From positions 1 through 5,544 of the forward strand of contig CAYRWY010000401.1 of NCBI GenBank assembly GCA_964427955.1: a DNA stretch of 5,544 bases, written 5' to 3'. A program made the translations under genes and the position numbers. Of the stretch, positions 1-5,544 are shown in pieces. The notes beneath the pieces are model-generated. The model worked only from the letters and a program-made list of their open reading frames with translations. It did no database searches and was not told the DNA's origin. Source of the DNA: JACRBK01 sp964427955. GTDB lineage: Bacteria; Chloroflexota; Anaerolineae; Aggregatilineales; Aggregatilineaceae. Each line of letters begins with the position of its first letter. Positions within the stretch are counted from its first letter, which is position 1.

Positions 1-68
1 GAGGTGGGGTGGGGGTGCTGTCTCGCGGACTCTAGTTTATTCTGCAAGGATCAGTTATTCGGTCAATC

Positions 69-1409
69 CTACAGCCGTTCGTCCGGCGCCAGCGGCAGCA
101 TCGTCAGGCCGGAGATCATCTTCGGATAGAAATCGGTGCTCTTCTGCGGCATGATCTCGCCGTGTCCCGCGATCTCCTTGATCTGGTCCATGCGCGTCGC
201 GGCGACGAAGAAGACGAAGTTGCCCTTGCCCTGCTTGATATTCTCGACCGGCTGCTGCGGGTCGCGGTGGTAGCGGATCATCGACTTGTCGTCGATCCCC
301 TGCACCGGCACGCCCGCGATCTGTTCCAGCAGAATCTTATGTAACACGCTGACTGACAGCGCCTTCCATTCCGGCGAGTGATCATCCGCGATCAGCTTGT
401 CGGCCAGGGCGTCATTCTTGAGAGTCAGCACCTGGAAGCCCGTCCCTGCCGCGAAGAAGCCGAATGCGTGCCCGGTCGGGTGCGCGTTGACCTTCGCCAG
501 ACACGTCTGCAAATCGGCCACTTTTTCGATGGCGAAATGCGCCTGGGCGCGTTCGAGAATGGTCGCCGGAGCCGTGGCTGTGAAGTTACAGATCTCGCGG
601 TGCGTCGGCAGCACGACCAGCCCCGGATCGGTCATGCTCACCAGGGTCGCCTGCACGAAATTGAACGCGGCATTGGCGGGAGCATCGGGGTAGGCGGCGC
701 GCTGCTCGTCGCGGTAGGTCAGCCCGGTCTTGTAACGGTGATGCCCATCCGCGATGATCAGCCCGCGAATCTTGCCCATTTCCTCTTCGACCTGCTTTAG
801 AATGGCCGGGTCGGTGATCGCCCACACCCGCTGCTGCACGTCGCTTTCGAAGATCTCCACCAGGTCGAGCACCGGGTCCTGGTTGCCAATCGCCCGCCGC
901 AGCAGCGCATTGATCTTGTTCTCCGCGTCGGGGTAGAGGATGAAGATCTGCTCGGTGTTGACCTGCATCGTCTTGAGCAGGCGCAGCCGGTCTTCCTGGG
1001 GGCCGCTGTGCGTCTTTTCGTGCGGCAGGATCACGCCCTTGTCGAAATCGACCAGTTCGACGGCGGAGGTCATGCCCAGCCGGGCATACACCTTGCCCTC
1101 GACGTTGAAGGTCTGCTCGTAGACGTACAGGGCGGGCTGTTCTTCGCGCCTCAGCACGCCGCTCTTGATCCACTCCCGGTAGCAGGTGTGCGCGCGGGTG
1201 TAGACGTTCGGCCCTTCCGGGCTGGCGGGCTGGTCGCCCATCTCGGACTTGCCAAGAATAATCCGAACAATATTGTAAGGGCTGAGTTCGTAATACTTCT
1301 CTTGAAAACGGGCGTCTATTTTGTCGTACGGCTGGCTGACCACAGCCTGAATAGCATCAACTTTGGCCGGGTTGTAGCGCACGCCGCGAAAGGGTTTGAT
1401 CACTGCCAT
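69..1409 (-). CDS. DUF1015 family protein (COG4198-like), function unknown
   Basis: A complete 446-residue protein, within the usual 400-450 residue range of DUF1015. Family hallmarks are visible in order: the N-terminal IKPFRGVRYNP (residues 4-14), YVYEQTF (95-101), the ILPHEKTHSGPQEDRL block (127-142), IIADGHHRYKTGL (218-230) and the C-terminal MPQKSTDFYPKMISGL (420-435). The family has no firmly established reaction. Its DGHHR motif resembles the one in ParB/sulfiredoxin-fold proteins such as the free serine kinases, so a nucleotide-dependent activity is conceivable but unproven here. There is no signal peptide or membrane segment, so it should be cytoplasmic. The ATG start is supported by AGGAGG on the minus strand (plus positions 1420-1425), ten bases upstream. 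It is transcribed away from the propeller operon and seems functionally separate from it. Family assignment is confident; the role is not. Confidence 0.93.
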   Translation of the reverse strand: MAVIKPFRGVRYNPAKVDAIQAVVSQPYDKIDARFQEKYYELSPYNIVRIILGKSEMGDQPASPEGPNVYTRAHTCYREWIKSGVLRREEQPALYVYEQTFNVEGKVYARLGMTSAVELVDFDKGVILPHEKTHSGPQEDRLRLLKTMQVNTEQIFILYPDAENKINALLRRAIGNQDPVLDLVEIFESDVQQRVWAITDPAILKQVEEEMGKIRGLIIADGHHRYKTGLTYRDEQRAAYPDAPANAAFNFVQATLVSMTDPGLVVLPTHREICNFTATAPATILERAQAHFAIEKVADLQTCLAKVNAHPTGHAFGFFAAGTGFQVLTLKNDALADKLIADDHSPEWKALSVSVLHKILLEQIAGVPVQGIDDKSMIRYHRDPQQPVENIKQGKGNFVFFVAATRMDQIKEIAGHGEIMPQKSTDFYPKMISGLTMLPLAPDERL

Positions 1410-1419
1410 AAAAGTCTAT

Positions 1420-1425
1420 CCTCCT
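1420..1425 (-). promoter_or_regulatory. Ribosome binding site of the DUF1015 gene
   Basis: The minus strand reads AGGAGG here, a perfect Shine-Dalgarno core ten bases before the ATG at 1409. It supports that start; the encoded N-terminus also begins directly with the conserved family motif. Confidence 0.8.
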
Positions 1426-1450
1426 GACTTGATTTCGGTCGGACGTAGCG

Positions 1451-1456
1451 ATTGTA
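1451..1456 (-). promoter_or_regulatory. Possible -10 box for the DUF1015 gene
   Basis: The minus strand reads TACAAT, five of six matches to TATAAT, about 40 bases upstream of the start codon. No convincing -35 hexamer lies 16-18 bases further upstream, so this is only a candidate. Confidence 0.3.
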
Positions 1457-1543
1457 CCAATCTTCGCCCGTCGCGGCGATAGGGATTTTGCGGGCGTCGA
1501 GATGTCGTTGGTCTCCCGCTCAGTGCTTTGCCGTATGTCGATC

Positions 1544-1549
1544 TATAAT
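1544..1549 (+). promoter_or_regulatory. Probable -10 promoter element of the WD40 operon
   Basis: A perfect TATAAT stands 26 bases before the TTG start of the first propeller gene. Transcription would begin near 1556 and leave a leader of about 20 bases. No good -35 hexamer is seen at the usual distance, so the promoter may need an activator or tolerate a weak -35. The location, in the divergent gap just upstream of the only plus-strand operon, supports the call. Confidence 0.6.
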
Positions 1550-1561
1550 CGTTTTTACATG

Positions 1562-1567
1562 AGGAGG
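1562..1567 (+). promoter_or_regulatory. Ribosome binding site that selects the TTG start at 1576
   Basis: AGGAGG lies eight bases before TTG at 1576, ideal spacing. A competing ATG at 1571 is only three bases from the core and opens the two-codon frame ATG AAT TGA, so it cannot be the start of the propeller gene. The site therefore favours TTG. Confidence 0.75.
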
Positions 1568-1575
1568 GGAATGAA

Positions 1576-2526
1576 TTGAAACGTTTGATGATGTTGCTGG
1601 TCCTGATGCTGGGGTGGGGGACGGTGCGCGCCGCACCTCCTGCCGCCGAAGTTCCTCGCTATCACCCGCTGATCACCATCGAGCGGGGCTATATCTGGCA
1701 TGGGTGGGATTTCCCTGAACGCTTCAGCTTTAGCCCCGACGGTTCCCAGCTTGCGGCGGCAGCGTCCGATACGACGGTCAATATCTGGGATGTGCAGACC
1801 GGGGCGGTGGTACGTACCCTGGCGTATGACGTCACTTCTGCCACCCCGCTGGCCGTCGCCTGGAGTCCTGATGGTGCCCTGATCGCGACTGGCTCCATCT
1901 ACGGCGGGACGCGGGTCTGGGATGCGGCGTCCGGCGCGCTCCGCTATGCCCCGGACAGCGGATACGGCGTTGCCTGGTCGCCGGATGGCACACGCTTTGC
2001 GACGGAATATCGCGATATTCACGACGCTCAAAGCGGCGCGCTTCTGTTTCACATCGAATCCCTTTACGGCGGCTGCCAGGCGTATTGGAGTCCCGACGGG
2101 GCGTTGCTGGCGACGACAAGTTGCCATGACAGCGACTATTTCACGATCTGGTCCCTGGAGGATCGTGCCCTGTTCGATACGTACTGGGGCGGTCGCTTTG
2201 CCGCCTGGAGTCCTGATTCGACCCGGATCGCCTCGGACATGCAGGTACGCGAGGTTGCGACCGGTCTGGCCGTGACCGTGATCCCCGACATGGGCGGGGC
2301 GATTGCGTGGCATCCTGGCGGAAAGTGGATCGCGAGTACCGGCGACGGTCACCAGATTTCGCTGTGGGACGCCGCGACCGGCGAACGGCTGGCGGCCTGG
2401 GTGCTGGCGGGCTGCGAGGTTACGAGTTTTGCCTGGAGTCCCGATGGTAACCGTTTTGCGGCCAACTGCGTCCAATCCCAGCCCTCCAATGTAAACAAGC
2501 TGGTTGTCTGGGAGCGTGAATCATGA
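1576..2526 (+). CDS. Exported seven-repeat WD40 beta-propeller protein
   Basis: A 316-residue protein. Residues 1-19 form a Sec-type signal peptide: Lys-Arg at 2-3, a hydrophobic core, and VRA before the likely cleavage site. The rest is filled by seven WD40-like repeats with SPDG-type turns near residues 53, 97, 135, 172, 212, 246 (HPGG) and 288. Several end in IWD/VWD/LWD plus xxTG or ASG (70-72, 114-116, 263-265). Seven repeats fit one closed seven-bladed propeller, generally a binding scaffold rather than an enzyme; the ligand is unknown. The TTG start is chosen because it supplies the basic n-region and sits eight bases from AGGAGG. ATG at 1588 would remove the Lys-Arg. The mature part has four cysteines (167, 183, 280, 298), paired around the SPDG turns of repeats 4 and 7, which suggests disulfides outside the cytoplasm. 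It is the first gene of a two-gene operon, overlapping the next by four bases. Confidence 0.88.
   Translation: MKRLMMLLVLMLGWGTVRAAPPAAEVPRYHPLITIERGYIWHGWDFPERFSFSPDGSQLAAAASDTTVNIWDVQTGAVVRTLAYDVTSATPLAVAWSPDGALIATGSIYGGTRVWDAASGALRYAPDSGYGVAWSPDGTRFATEYRDIHDAQSGALLFHIESLYGGCQAYWSPDGALLATTSCHDSDYFTIWSLEDRALFDTYWGGRFAAWSPDSTRIASDMQVREVATGLAVTVIPDMGGAIAWHPGGKWIASTGDGHQISLWDAATGERLAAWVLAGCEVTSFAWSPDGNRFAANCVQSQPSNVNKLVVWERES
2523..2526 (+). promoter_or_regulatory. ATGA stop/start overlap of the two propeller genes
   Basis: The ATG of the second gene and the TGA of the first share two bases. No strong Shine-Dalgarno core precedes this ATG (the sequence is GGGAGCGTGAATC), so expression of the second protein probably relies on reinitiation by ribosomes ending the first. 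Confidence 0.8.
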
Positions 2527-3902
2527 GAATCAGGCTGCTCGCGCTTATTCTATTGGTCGGGTTGGTCTGCCCGCCGGTCGGATATGTTCAATCTGACGTC
2601 ACCGTCGTCAAGCGTTTCGCCATCACCGCCCCTTATGGCTATCAACCCGCGTATTATGGGCAGTCCTGGTCTCCGGATAATACCCTGCTGGCTCTGGAAT
2701 TTGTCCCCCAGGCGAACAGCCCGGACAGTCTGGCCTATGCGCGGCAGCAGGTCTACGACGTGCAGACCGGCGAACTGGTCAACGAGTTTGCCGACCTGAT
2801 CGCCTGGAGTGCCGACAGCCGCCGCGTGGTCGTACGGCGTGCTTACAATGCGCCGCCGCAAATTCTCGACGCGCGTACCGGCGCGCAGTTGGCGATCCTC
2901 GCCGACGCCGGGCAGAGTTTTGCTTATGACGTGGTTCGCTCGCCATCCCCGTTTGTCATCACCGGCCACGTGCTGCCGAACCTGGATCGTAATACCAATG
3001 TCTTGCGCTTTTACGACGACCAAACTGGCGCGCTGTTGTACACGCTGACGGAGGCGTTAGAACTCCCTGTGTACACGCATGATCTCACGCGTTTTGCGGT
3101 GAGTACGACCACCGGCGTCCAGGTCTATGACGCGGCCCGTTATGCGCTGCTTTACACCTTGGAAGGGTTTGTCATTCCGCAGCCGCCCCCTGATCTCTGG
3201 AGTCCCGATGACCGCCATCTGCGCGTGGCACCCCAGCAGACCTATCCCAAGCTCGGCCCGCTGAACGTTTGGACGCCGGGCGGGGCGCTCTCTGCGCCGA
3301 TCTACAACGCGACGGGCACAGTCGCCTGGTCGCCGGATGGCTCGCTGCTGGCGGTTCCCACCGATTACGGCAAGATTTTCATCTATGATGCTGAGACTGG
3401 ATCTGTGGTAGAGACGCTGCGGGGGTTTCCCGCCGGTCAGACCTTCATCGAGCACTGGACCGGGACTGCGATCATGTCGATCACCGGCGACTATCAATTC
3501 ACGGGCTTCGTGCTCAGCATCTGGGATACCGGAACGCGCGCCTTCCTGTTTCACGGGGGTGTCGATTTGGGCTGGTCCTACCGTCTTCAGGGCGATACGC
3601 TCGCCATCTTCGAGAAGCTGTCGGGTTTCCGCTATGTTCGGCTGTCAACCGGGGAGACTATTCATCAGCTTCCGCTAGGATCATTTTTCCTCTATCTTAG
3701 CCCTGATGAGCGCTGGATCGCCGGGACCGGGGGCGAACCGCCGGATTCCTTCCCCCTCTATCGTATCGAGCCGTTTGAGCTTGTCGCCACGCTGCCGGGG
3801 AACGGCGAGGAGATCGTGGATATTCTCTGGTCGTCTGACAGCCATTACCTGGTCAGTCTTGAAACCTCTTCCCTGATCGTCTGGGAAATAGTCGAGGGGT
3901 GA
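2523..3902 (+). CDS. Exported WD40-like beta-propeller protein with about ten degenerate repeats
   Basis: A 459-residue protein. Residues 1-24 look like a signal peptide: Arg at 2 and 4, the hydrophobic stretch LLALILLVGLV, and cleavage probably after VQS. Cys16 does not sit in a proper lipobox, so a lipoprotein is unlikely. The mature part has about ten WD40/PD40-type units: SP-D or related turns near residues 49-52, 95-98, 138-143, 184-189, 226-229, 269-273, 311-316, 351-357, 392-395 and 436-439, several followed by VYDVQTG, FYDDQTG, IYDAETG or IWDTGT-type ends. Units 5 and 6 are the most canonical. Ten units exceed one seven- or eight-bladed propeller, so either a larger ring, two domains, or some false units is possible. 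No cysteine is seen in the mature part. The ATG overlaps the previous stop as ATGA, which implies translational coupling and a joint role. No enzymatic domain is visible. Confidence 0.85.
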   Translation: MRIRLLALILLVGLVCPPVGYVQSDVTVVKRFAITAPYGYQPAYYGQSWSPDNTLLALEFVPQANSPDSLAYARQQVYDVQTGELVNEFADLIAWSADSRRVVVRRAYNAPPQILDARTGAQLAILADAGQSFAYDVVRSPSPFVITGHVLPNLDRNTNVLRFYDDQTGALLYTLTEALELPVYTHDLTRFAVSTTTGVQVYDAARYALLYTLEGFVIPQPPPDLWSPDDRHLRVAPQQTYPKLGPLNVWTPGGALSAPIYNATGTVAWSPDGSLLAVPTDYGKIFIYDAETGSVVETLRGFPAGQTFIEHWTGTAIMSITGDYQFTGFVLSIWDTGTRAFLFHGGVDLGWSYRLQGDTLAIFEKLSGFRYVRLSTGETIHQLPLGSFFLYLSPDERWIAGTGGEPPDSFPLYRIEPFELVATLPGNGEEIVDILWSSDSHYLVSLETSSLIVWEIVEG

Positions 3903-3915
3903 TGGACATGGCAGA

Positions 3916-3957
3916 ATCCTTCTCCCTTTCCAGGAGGGTTGGAAAGGGAGAAAGGAT
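3916..3957. terminator. Long stem-loop between convergent genes, possible bidirectional terminator
   Basis: The left arm (3916-3931) and right arm (3941-3957) pair over 16 base pairs with one bulged A, around a nine-base loop AGGAGGGTT. The core CTCCCTTTCC/GGAAAGGGAG is perfect. It lies between the stop at 3902 (plus) and the stop at 3970 (minus), the expected place for a shared terminator. Neither side has an immediate T-tract; the nearest, TTTTT at 3967-3971, is nine bases beyond the stem on the plus strand. It may instead be a dispersed intergenic palindrome with transcript-protecting or weak terminating activity. Confidence 0.6.
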
Positions 3958-3969
3958 GACAGGGCGTTT

Positions 3970-4938
3970 TTACGGAATAACCAGCACCTGACCGACGTAG
4001 ATCAGAGCGTAGTTGGTGATCCCATTCGCGGCGGCGATGGTGTCCATCGTGCGGCCAAAGCGCAGCGAGATCCGGAACAGGTTGTCGCCGGGCTGGACCA
4101 CGTAGGTCGTGCGGCCCGCGGTGACCTGGCCGGTGGCGGGTGGCACGTAGCTGCCGGTGACCGGCTGAGCCGCCTGCGTCGCGACCGCGCCGCACACGTT
4201 GGAGGGGACGATCAGCTTGGTCGCGTCCGGGTTGCTGTCGTAATGCACTTGCAGTTCGTTGGATTTCAGCGCCCACAGGCTGACGCCGCCGCCGGAGGTG
4301 ATGAGGATGTTTTTCGCCGTGGTGGTCGCGGTTTGCAGCGGTCCGGCGATCTGGCTGAAGGTGGCTTGCAGCACGGCCACGCCTGCGTTCGAGACGCCGA
4401 CGCCGGTGCCCGTGCAGTAGAACAGGAAGCCCGGTGCGGCGTGACCGCCCGTGCCGCCTGCCGCCGTCGTTCCACCAGCGCAGGTGTAGAAGGTGTGAAG
4501 CTCGATGCCCGCCATGTCCCGATCCACGACGCTGGCCGGATCTTCGTTGATATTGTACTGCCCGACGATGAGTTCGATCCCGTTGCCGGTCGGGATGACC
4601 GGCGCCCAACTGATCGACATCGTGATGGTCCCAAACGAACTGGGGATCGTCTGCCAGTTTTCGCCCAGCTTGAAATTGCAGTTTCCGCTGGCGCAGGTGC
4701 GGTTCCACGCCTGGATGCGGAAACGGTCCGCCTTAGGATAGGCAGGGTTCCAGGTGCTGAGCGCGTTCAACCCGTCATAGTAGAAGGTGATGGTGGCACC
4801 GTTACACGAGGACTGCACGATCTGAACGTCCCACACGCCCGCATGGGCCGCTCCTGTGCGCCCGGCCAGTACGATGGCGGCACTGAAGCTGACCAACAAC
4901 ATCAGAACCAGGATACGCCGAAAAACTTTGTGGTTCAT
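3970..4938 (-). CDS. Exported protein with unassigned Cys-containing region and C-terminal LysM domain
   Basis: A 322-residue protein. The N-terminus is a signal peptide: basic residues at 4, 7 and 8, a hydrophobic core at about 9-25, and AHA (31-33) as a textbook cleavage site. Residues 34-250 are rich in beta-forming and small residues and hold six cysteines (45, 82, 87, 153, 175, 249), an even number compatible with three disulfides; I do not recognise a family. A Gly-rich stretch lies at about 154-170. A low-complexity linker (253-277) leads to a LysM domain at 278-322, with VVQPGDNLFRIS at its start and YVGQVLVIP as the last nine residues. LysM domains bind peptidoglycan or other GlcNAc polymers, so this should be a wall- or envelope-associated protein. 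ATG at 4938 is preceded by GAGGGGAG on the minus strand at suitable distance. It is divergent from another LysM gene whose domain is 27/45 identical. Confidence 0.87.
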   Translation of the reverse strand: MNHKVFRRILVLMLLVSFSAAIVLAGRTGAAHAGVWDVQIVQSSCNGATITFYYDGLNALSTWNPAYPKADRFRIQAWNRTCASGNCNFKLGENWQTIPSSFGTITMSISWAPVIPTGNGIELIVGQYNINEDPASVVDRDMAGIELHTFYTCAGGTTAAGGTGGHAAPGFLFYCTGTGVGVSNAGVAVLQATFSQIAGPLQTATTTAKNILITSGGGVSLWALKSNELQVHYDSNPDATKLIVPSNVCGAVATQAAQPVTGSYVPPATGQVTAGRTTYVVQPGDNLFRISLRFGRTMDTIAAANGITNYALIYVGQVLVIP

Positions 4939-4971
4939 TACACTCCCCTCATAGCATAGTTATTTACGTTC

Positions 4972-4977
4972 ATTGTA
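4972..4977 (-). promoter_or_regulatory. Possible -10 box for the C-terminal LysM gene
   Basis: The minus strand reads TACAAT about 35 bases upstream of the ATG at 4938. The -35 position holds nothing resembling TTGACA, so support is weak. The same hexamer appears upstream of the other minus-strand gene. Confidence 0.3.
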
Positions 4978-5027
4978 CATAGGAATTTGCGACTGATGAT
5001 AGGTTAGGGGTAAAAACAAACCAACCT

Positions 5028-5043
5028 GTAACGGGATTGTTAC
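5028..5043. repeat. Short palindrome GTAAC-N6-GTTAC
   Basis: Two five-base arms separated by six bases lie midway in the divergent LysM intergenic region, upstream of the extended -10 promoter. The size and symmetry fit a dimeric regulator site, but five-base arms can arise by chance. Confidence 0.3.
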
Positions 5044-5132
5044 CGCGCGCAACCCTGCTATTACTTTGGTGAGGTTCCAGGACGATCGGTCAATTGTTGA
5101 TTTGGCGATTGTGTTATAGTATGGGCGGTAAC
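5039..5132. repeat. Eight-base inverted repeat flanking the right-hand LysM promoter
   Basis: GTTACCGC at 5039-5046 and its exact reverse complement GCGGTAAC at 5125-5132 are separated by 78 bases. The left copy overlaps one arm of the 5028-5043 palindrome. The right copy covers the predicted transcription start near 5127. This could be a pair of half-sites for a repressor, or chance. Confidence 0.3.
5112..5120 (+). promoter_or_regulatory. Extended -10 promoter for the right-hand LysM gene
   Basis: The sequence TGTTATAGT combines the TGn extension with a 5/6 match to TATAAT. Upstream, TTGTTG at 5094-5099 is a weak -35 at 15-base spacing; extended -10 promoters do not need a strong one. The predicted start near 5127 would leave a leader of about 80 bases before the ATG at 5206. 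Confidence 0.55.
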
Positions 5133-5190
5133 TCAAATGGCGCTTATGTTTAAAGTGTATTATCATGACCGAGATTGGATGTTCCACTTG

Positions 5191-5197
5191 AAGGAGG
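5191..5197 (+). promoter_or_regulatory. Strong ribosome binding site that selects the start at 5206
   Basis: AAGGAGG stands eight bases before ATG at 5206, the optimal distance. It decides among in-frame ATGs at 5137, 5146, 5179, 5206 and 5212: only 5206 has both this site and a signal peptide at the very N-terminus. Confidence 0.85.
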
Positions 5198-5205
5198 CAT
5201 TAACG

Positions 5206-5544
5206 ATGCATATGCGACGACTGTTGACGATGGCCCTCGTCCTGACCATCCTGCTGGCCGTGCCGGTAGTGGTCAGCGCGCAGGGTGGGGGAGTCACGCA
5301 TACAGTCCAGGCGGGTGAAAACCTGACCCAGATTGCGCTCAAATACGGCGTGACGGTCGAAGCGATTGCCCAGGCAAATAATATTACAAACCCCAGCTTG
5401 ATTTTTGTTGGCCAGGTGCTGGTGATTCCGGTTGCGGCCCCCGTCGCTACGGGCACTCCGGCGCCCACGACTACCCCGGCTCCTACGGCCGCCGGCCCGG
5501 TGCCGACGGCTGCACCGGCGACGGTGACCCCGACTCCGGCGGCA
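5206..5544 (+). CDS. Exported N-terminal LysM protein, 3' end outside the window
   Basis: An open frame of 113 codons that is still open at the window end. Residues 1-25 are a signal peptide: MHMRR, a long hydrophobic core, and VSA before the expected cleavage at Gln26. A single LysM domain follows at 31-75, with HTVQAGENLTQIA at the start and FVGQVLVIP at the end. It belongs to the peptidoglycan/GlcNAc-polymer-binding fold. From residue 76 the chain becomes a Pro/Thr/Ala linker (TPAPTTTPAPT and similar), a flexible spacer common in secreted proteins that often leads to a second domain or ends the protein. Which applies cannot be seen. The LysM matches that of the divergent gene at 27 of 45 positions without gaps, but here it is N-terminal. 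The start at 5206 is set by the AAGGAGG site and the signal peptide. Confidence 0.85.
   Translation, partial: MHMRRLLTMALVLTILLAVPVVVSAQGGGVTHTVQAGENLTQIALKYGVTVEAIAQANNITNPSLIFVGQVLVIPVAAPVATGTPAPTTTPAPTAAGPVPTAAPATVTPTPAA

Noticed and set aside
1..68. Terminator or other element downstream of the DUF1015 gene, and G-rich start of the window
   Set aside because: No stem-loop or T-tract is evident. Positions 1-17 have only three G-runs of two to five bases, too few inside the window to support a quadruplex.
1555..2475. Long minus-strand open frame (306 codons) opposite the first propeller gene
   Set aside because: It lies almost wholly inside the plus-strand propeller gene, has an Arg/Pro-rich composition typical of antisense frames in G+C-rich DNA, and shows no domain or signal sequence.
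2523..2594. Lipoprotein signal with Cys16 in the second propeller
   Set aside because: The residues before Cys16 are Gly-Leu-Val, which do not fit the usual lipobox with a small residue at -1. Ordinary signal peptidase cleavage after VQS is more likely.
3845..4708. Minus-strand open frame (287 codons) in another frame of the C-terminal LysM gene
   Set aside because: It overlaps the real LysM gene on the same strand and crosses the hairpin. Its composition (many His, Arg, Gly) is that of a shadow frame and no motif is visible.
4243..4959. Plus-strand open frame (238 codons) opposite the C-terminal LysM gene
   Set aside because: It is antisense to a gene with a clear signal peptide and LysM domain, with no recognisable domain of its own.
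4960..5187. Small minus-strand open frame (75 codons) in the divergent intergenic region
   Set aside because: It has no good ribosome binding site, covers the likely promoters of both LysM genes, and the protein shows no recognisable feature.
5137..5205. Upstream in-frame extension (23 codons from ATG at 5137) of the right-hand LysM gene
   Set aside because: The frame is open, but this start lacks a good ribosome binding site and would bury the signal peptide. The AAGGAGG at 5191-5197 with ideal spacing points to 5206.

Overview
The window reads as chromosomal DNA from a G+C-rich bacterium, most plausibly a Chloroflexota member of the Anaerolineae type. That is an inference from style: secreted beta-propellers with many WSPDG repeats, short LysM proteins with a Pro/Thr/Ala-rich linker, a DUF1015 protein, and strong AGGAGG-type ribosome binding sites. 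No rRNA, tRNA or marker gene is present to prove it. I found no mobile element, CRISPR array or RNA gene.

Layout: positions 69-1409 (minus) encode a cytoplasmic DUF1015-family protein of unknown function with an intact DGHHR motif. A 166-base divergent gap follows, with a perfect TATAAT box facing right. Positions 1576-2526 and 2523-3902 (plus) are a two-gene operon of exported WD40-type beta-propellers. The first starts at TTG and shows seven repeats. The second overlaps it by the four bases ATGA and shows about ten more degenerate repeats. A 67-base gap between convergent genes carries a long stem-loop (3916-3957). Positions 3970-4938 (minus) encode an exported protein with a Cys-containing beta-rich region of no recognised family and a C-terminal LysM domain. 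A 267-base divergent promoter region follows, with an extended -10 box and short inverted repeats. The last gene starts at 5206 (plus): signal peptide, one LysM domain and a Pro/Thr/Ala linker that runs off the window end.

Four of the five genes appear to be exported. The two LysM proteins would bind peptidoglycan or related glycans, and the two propellers are probable protein- or ligand-binding scaffolds. The segment from 1576 onward is therefore best viewed as an envelope/extracellular gene neighbourhood. No catalytic domain is recognisable in these four, and a shared function is only suggested by proximity. I see no convincing new defence, mobile or biosynthetic system. The most notable points are the coupled propeller pair with its unusual start region, the Cys pairs in the first propeller, the unassigned domain of the LysM protein, and the two LysM genes with opposite domain order.
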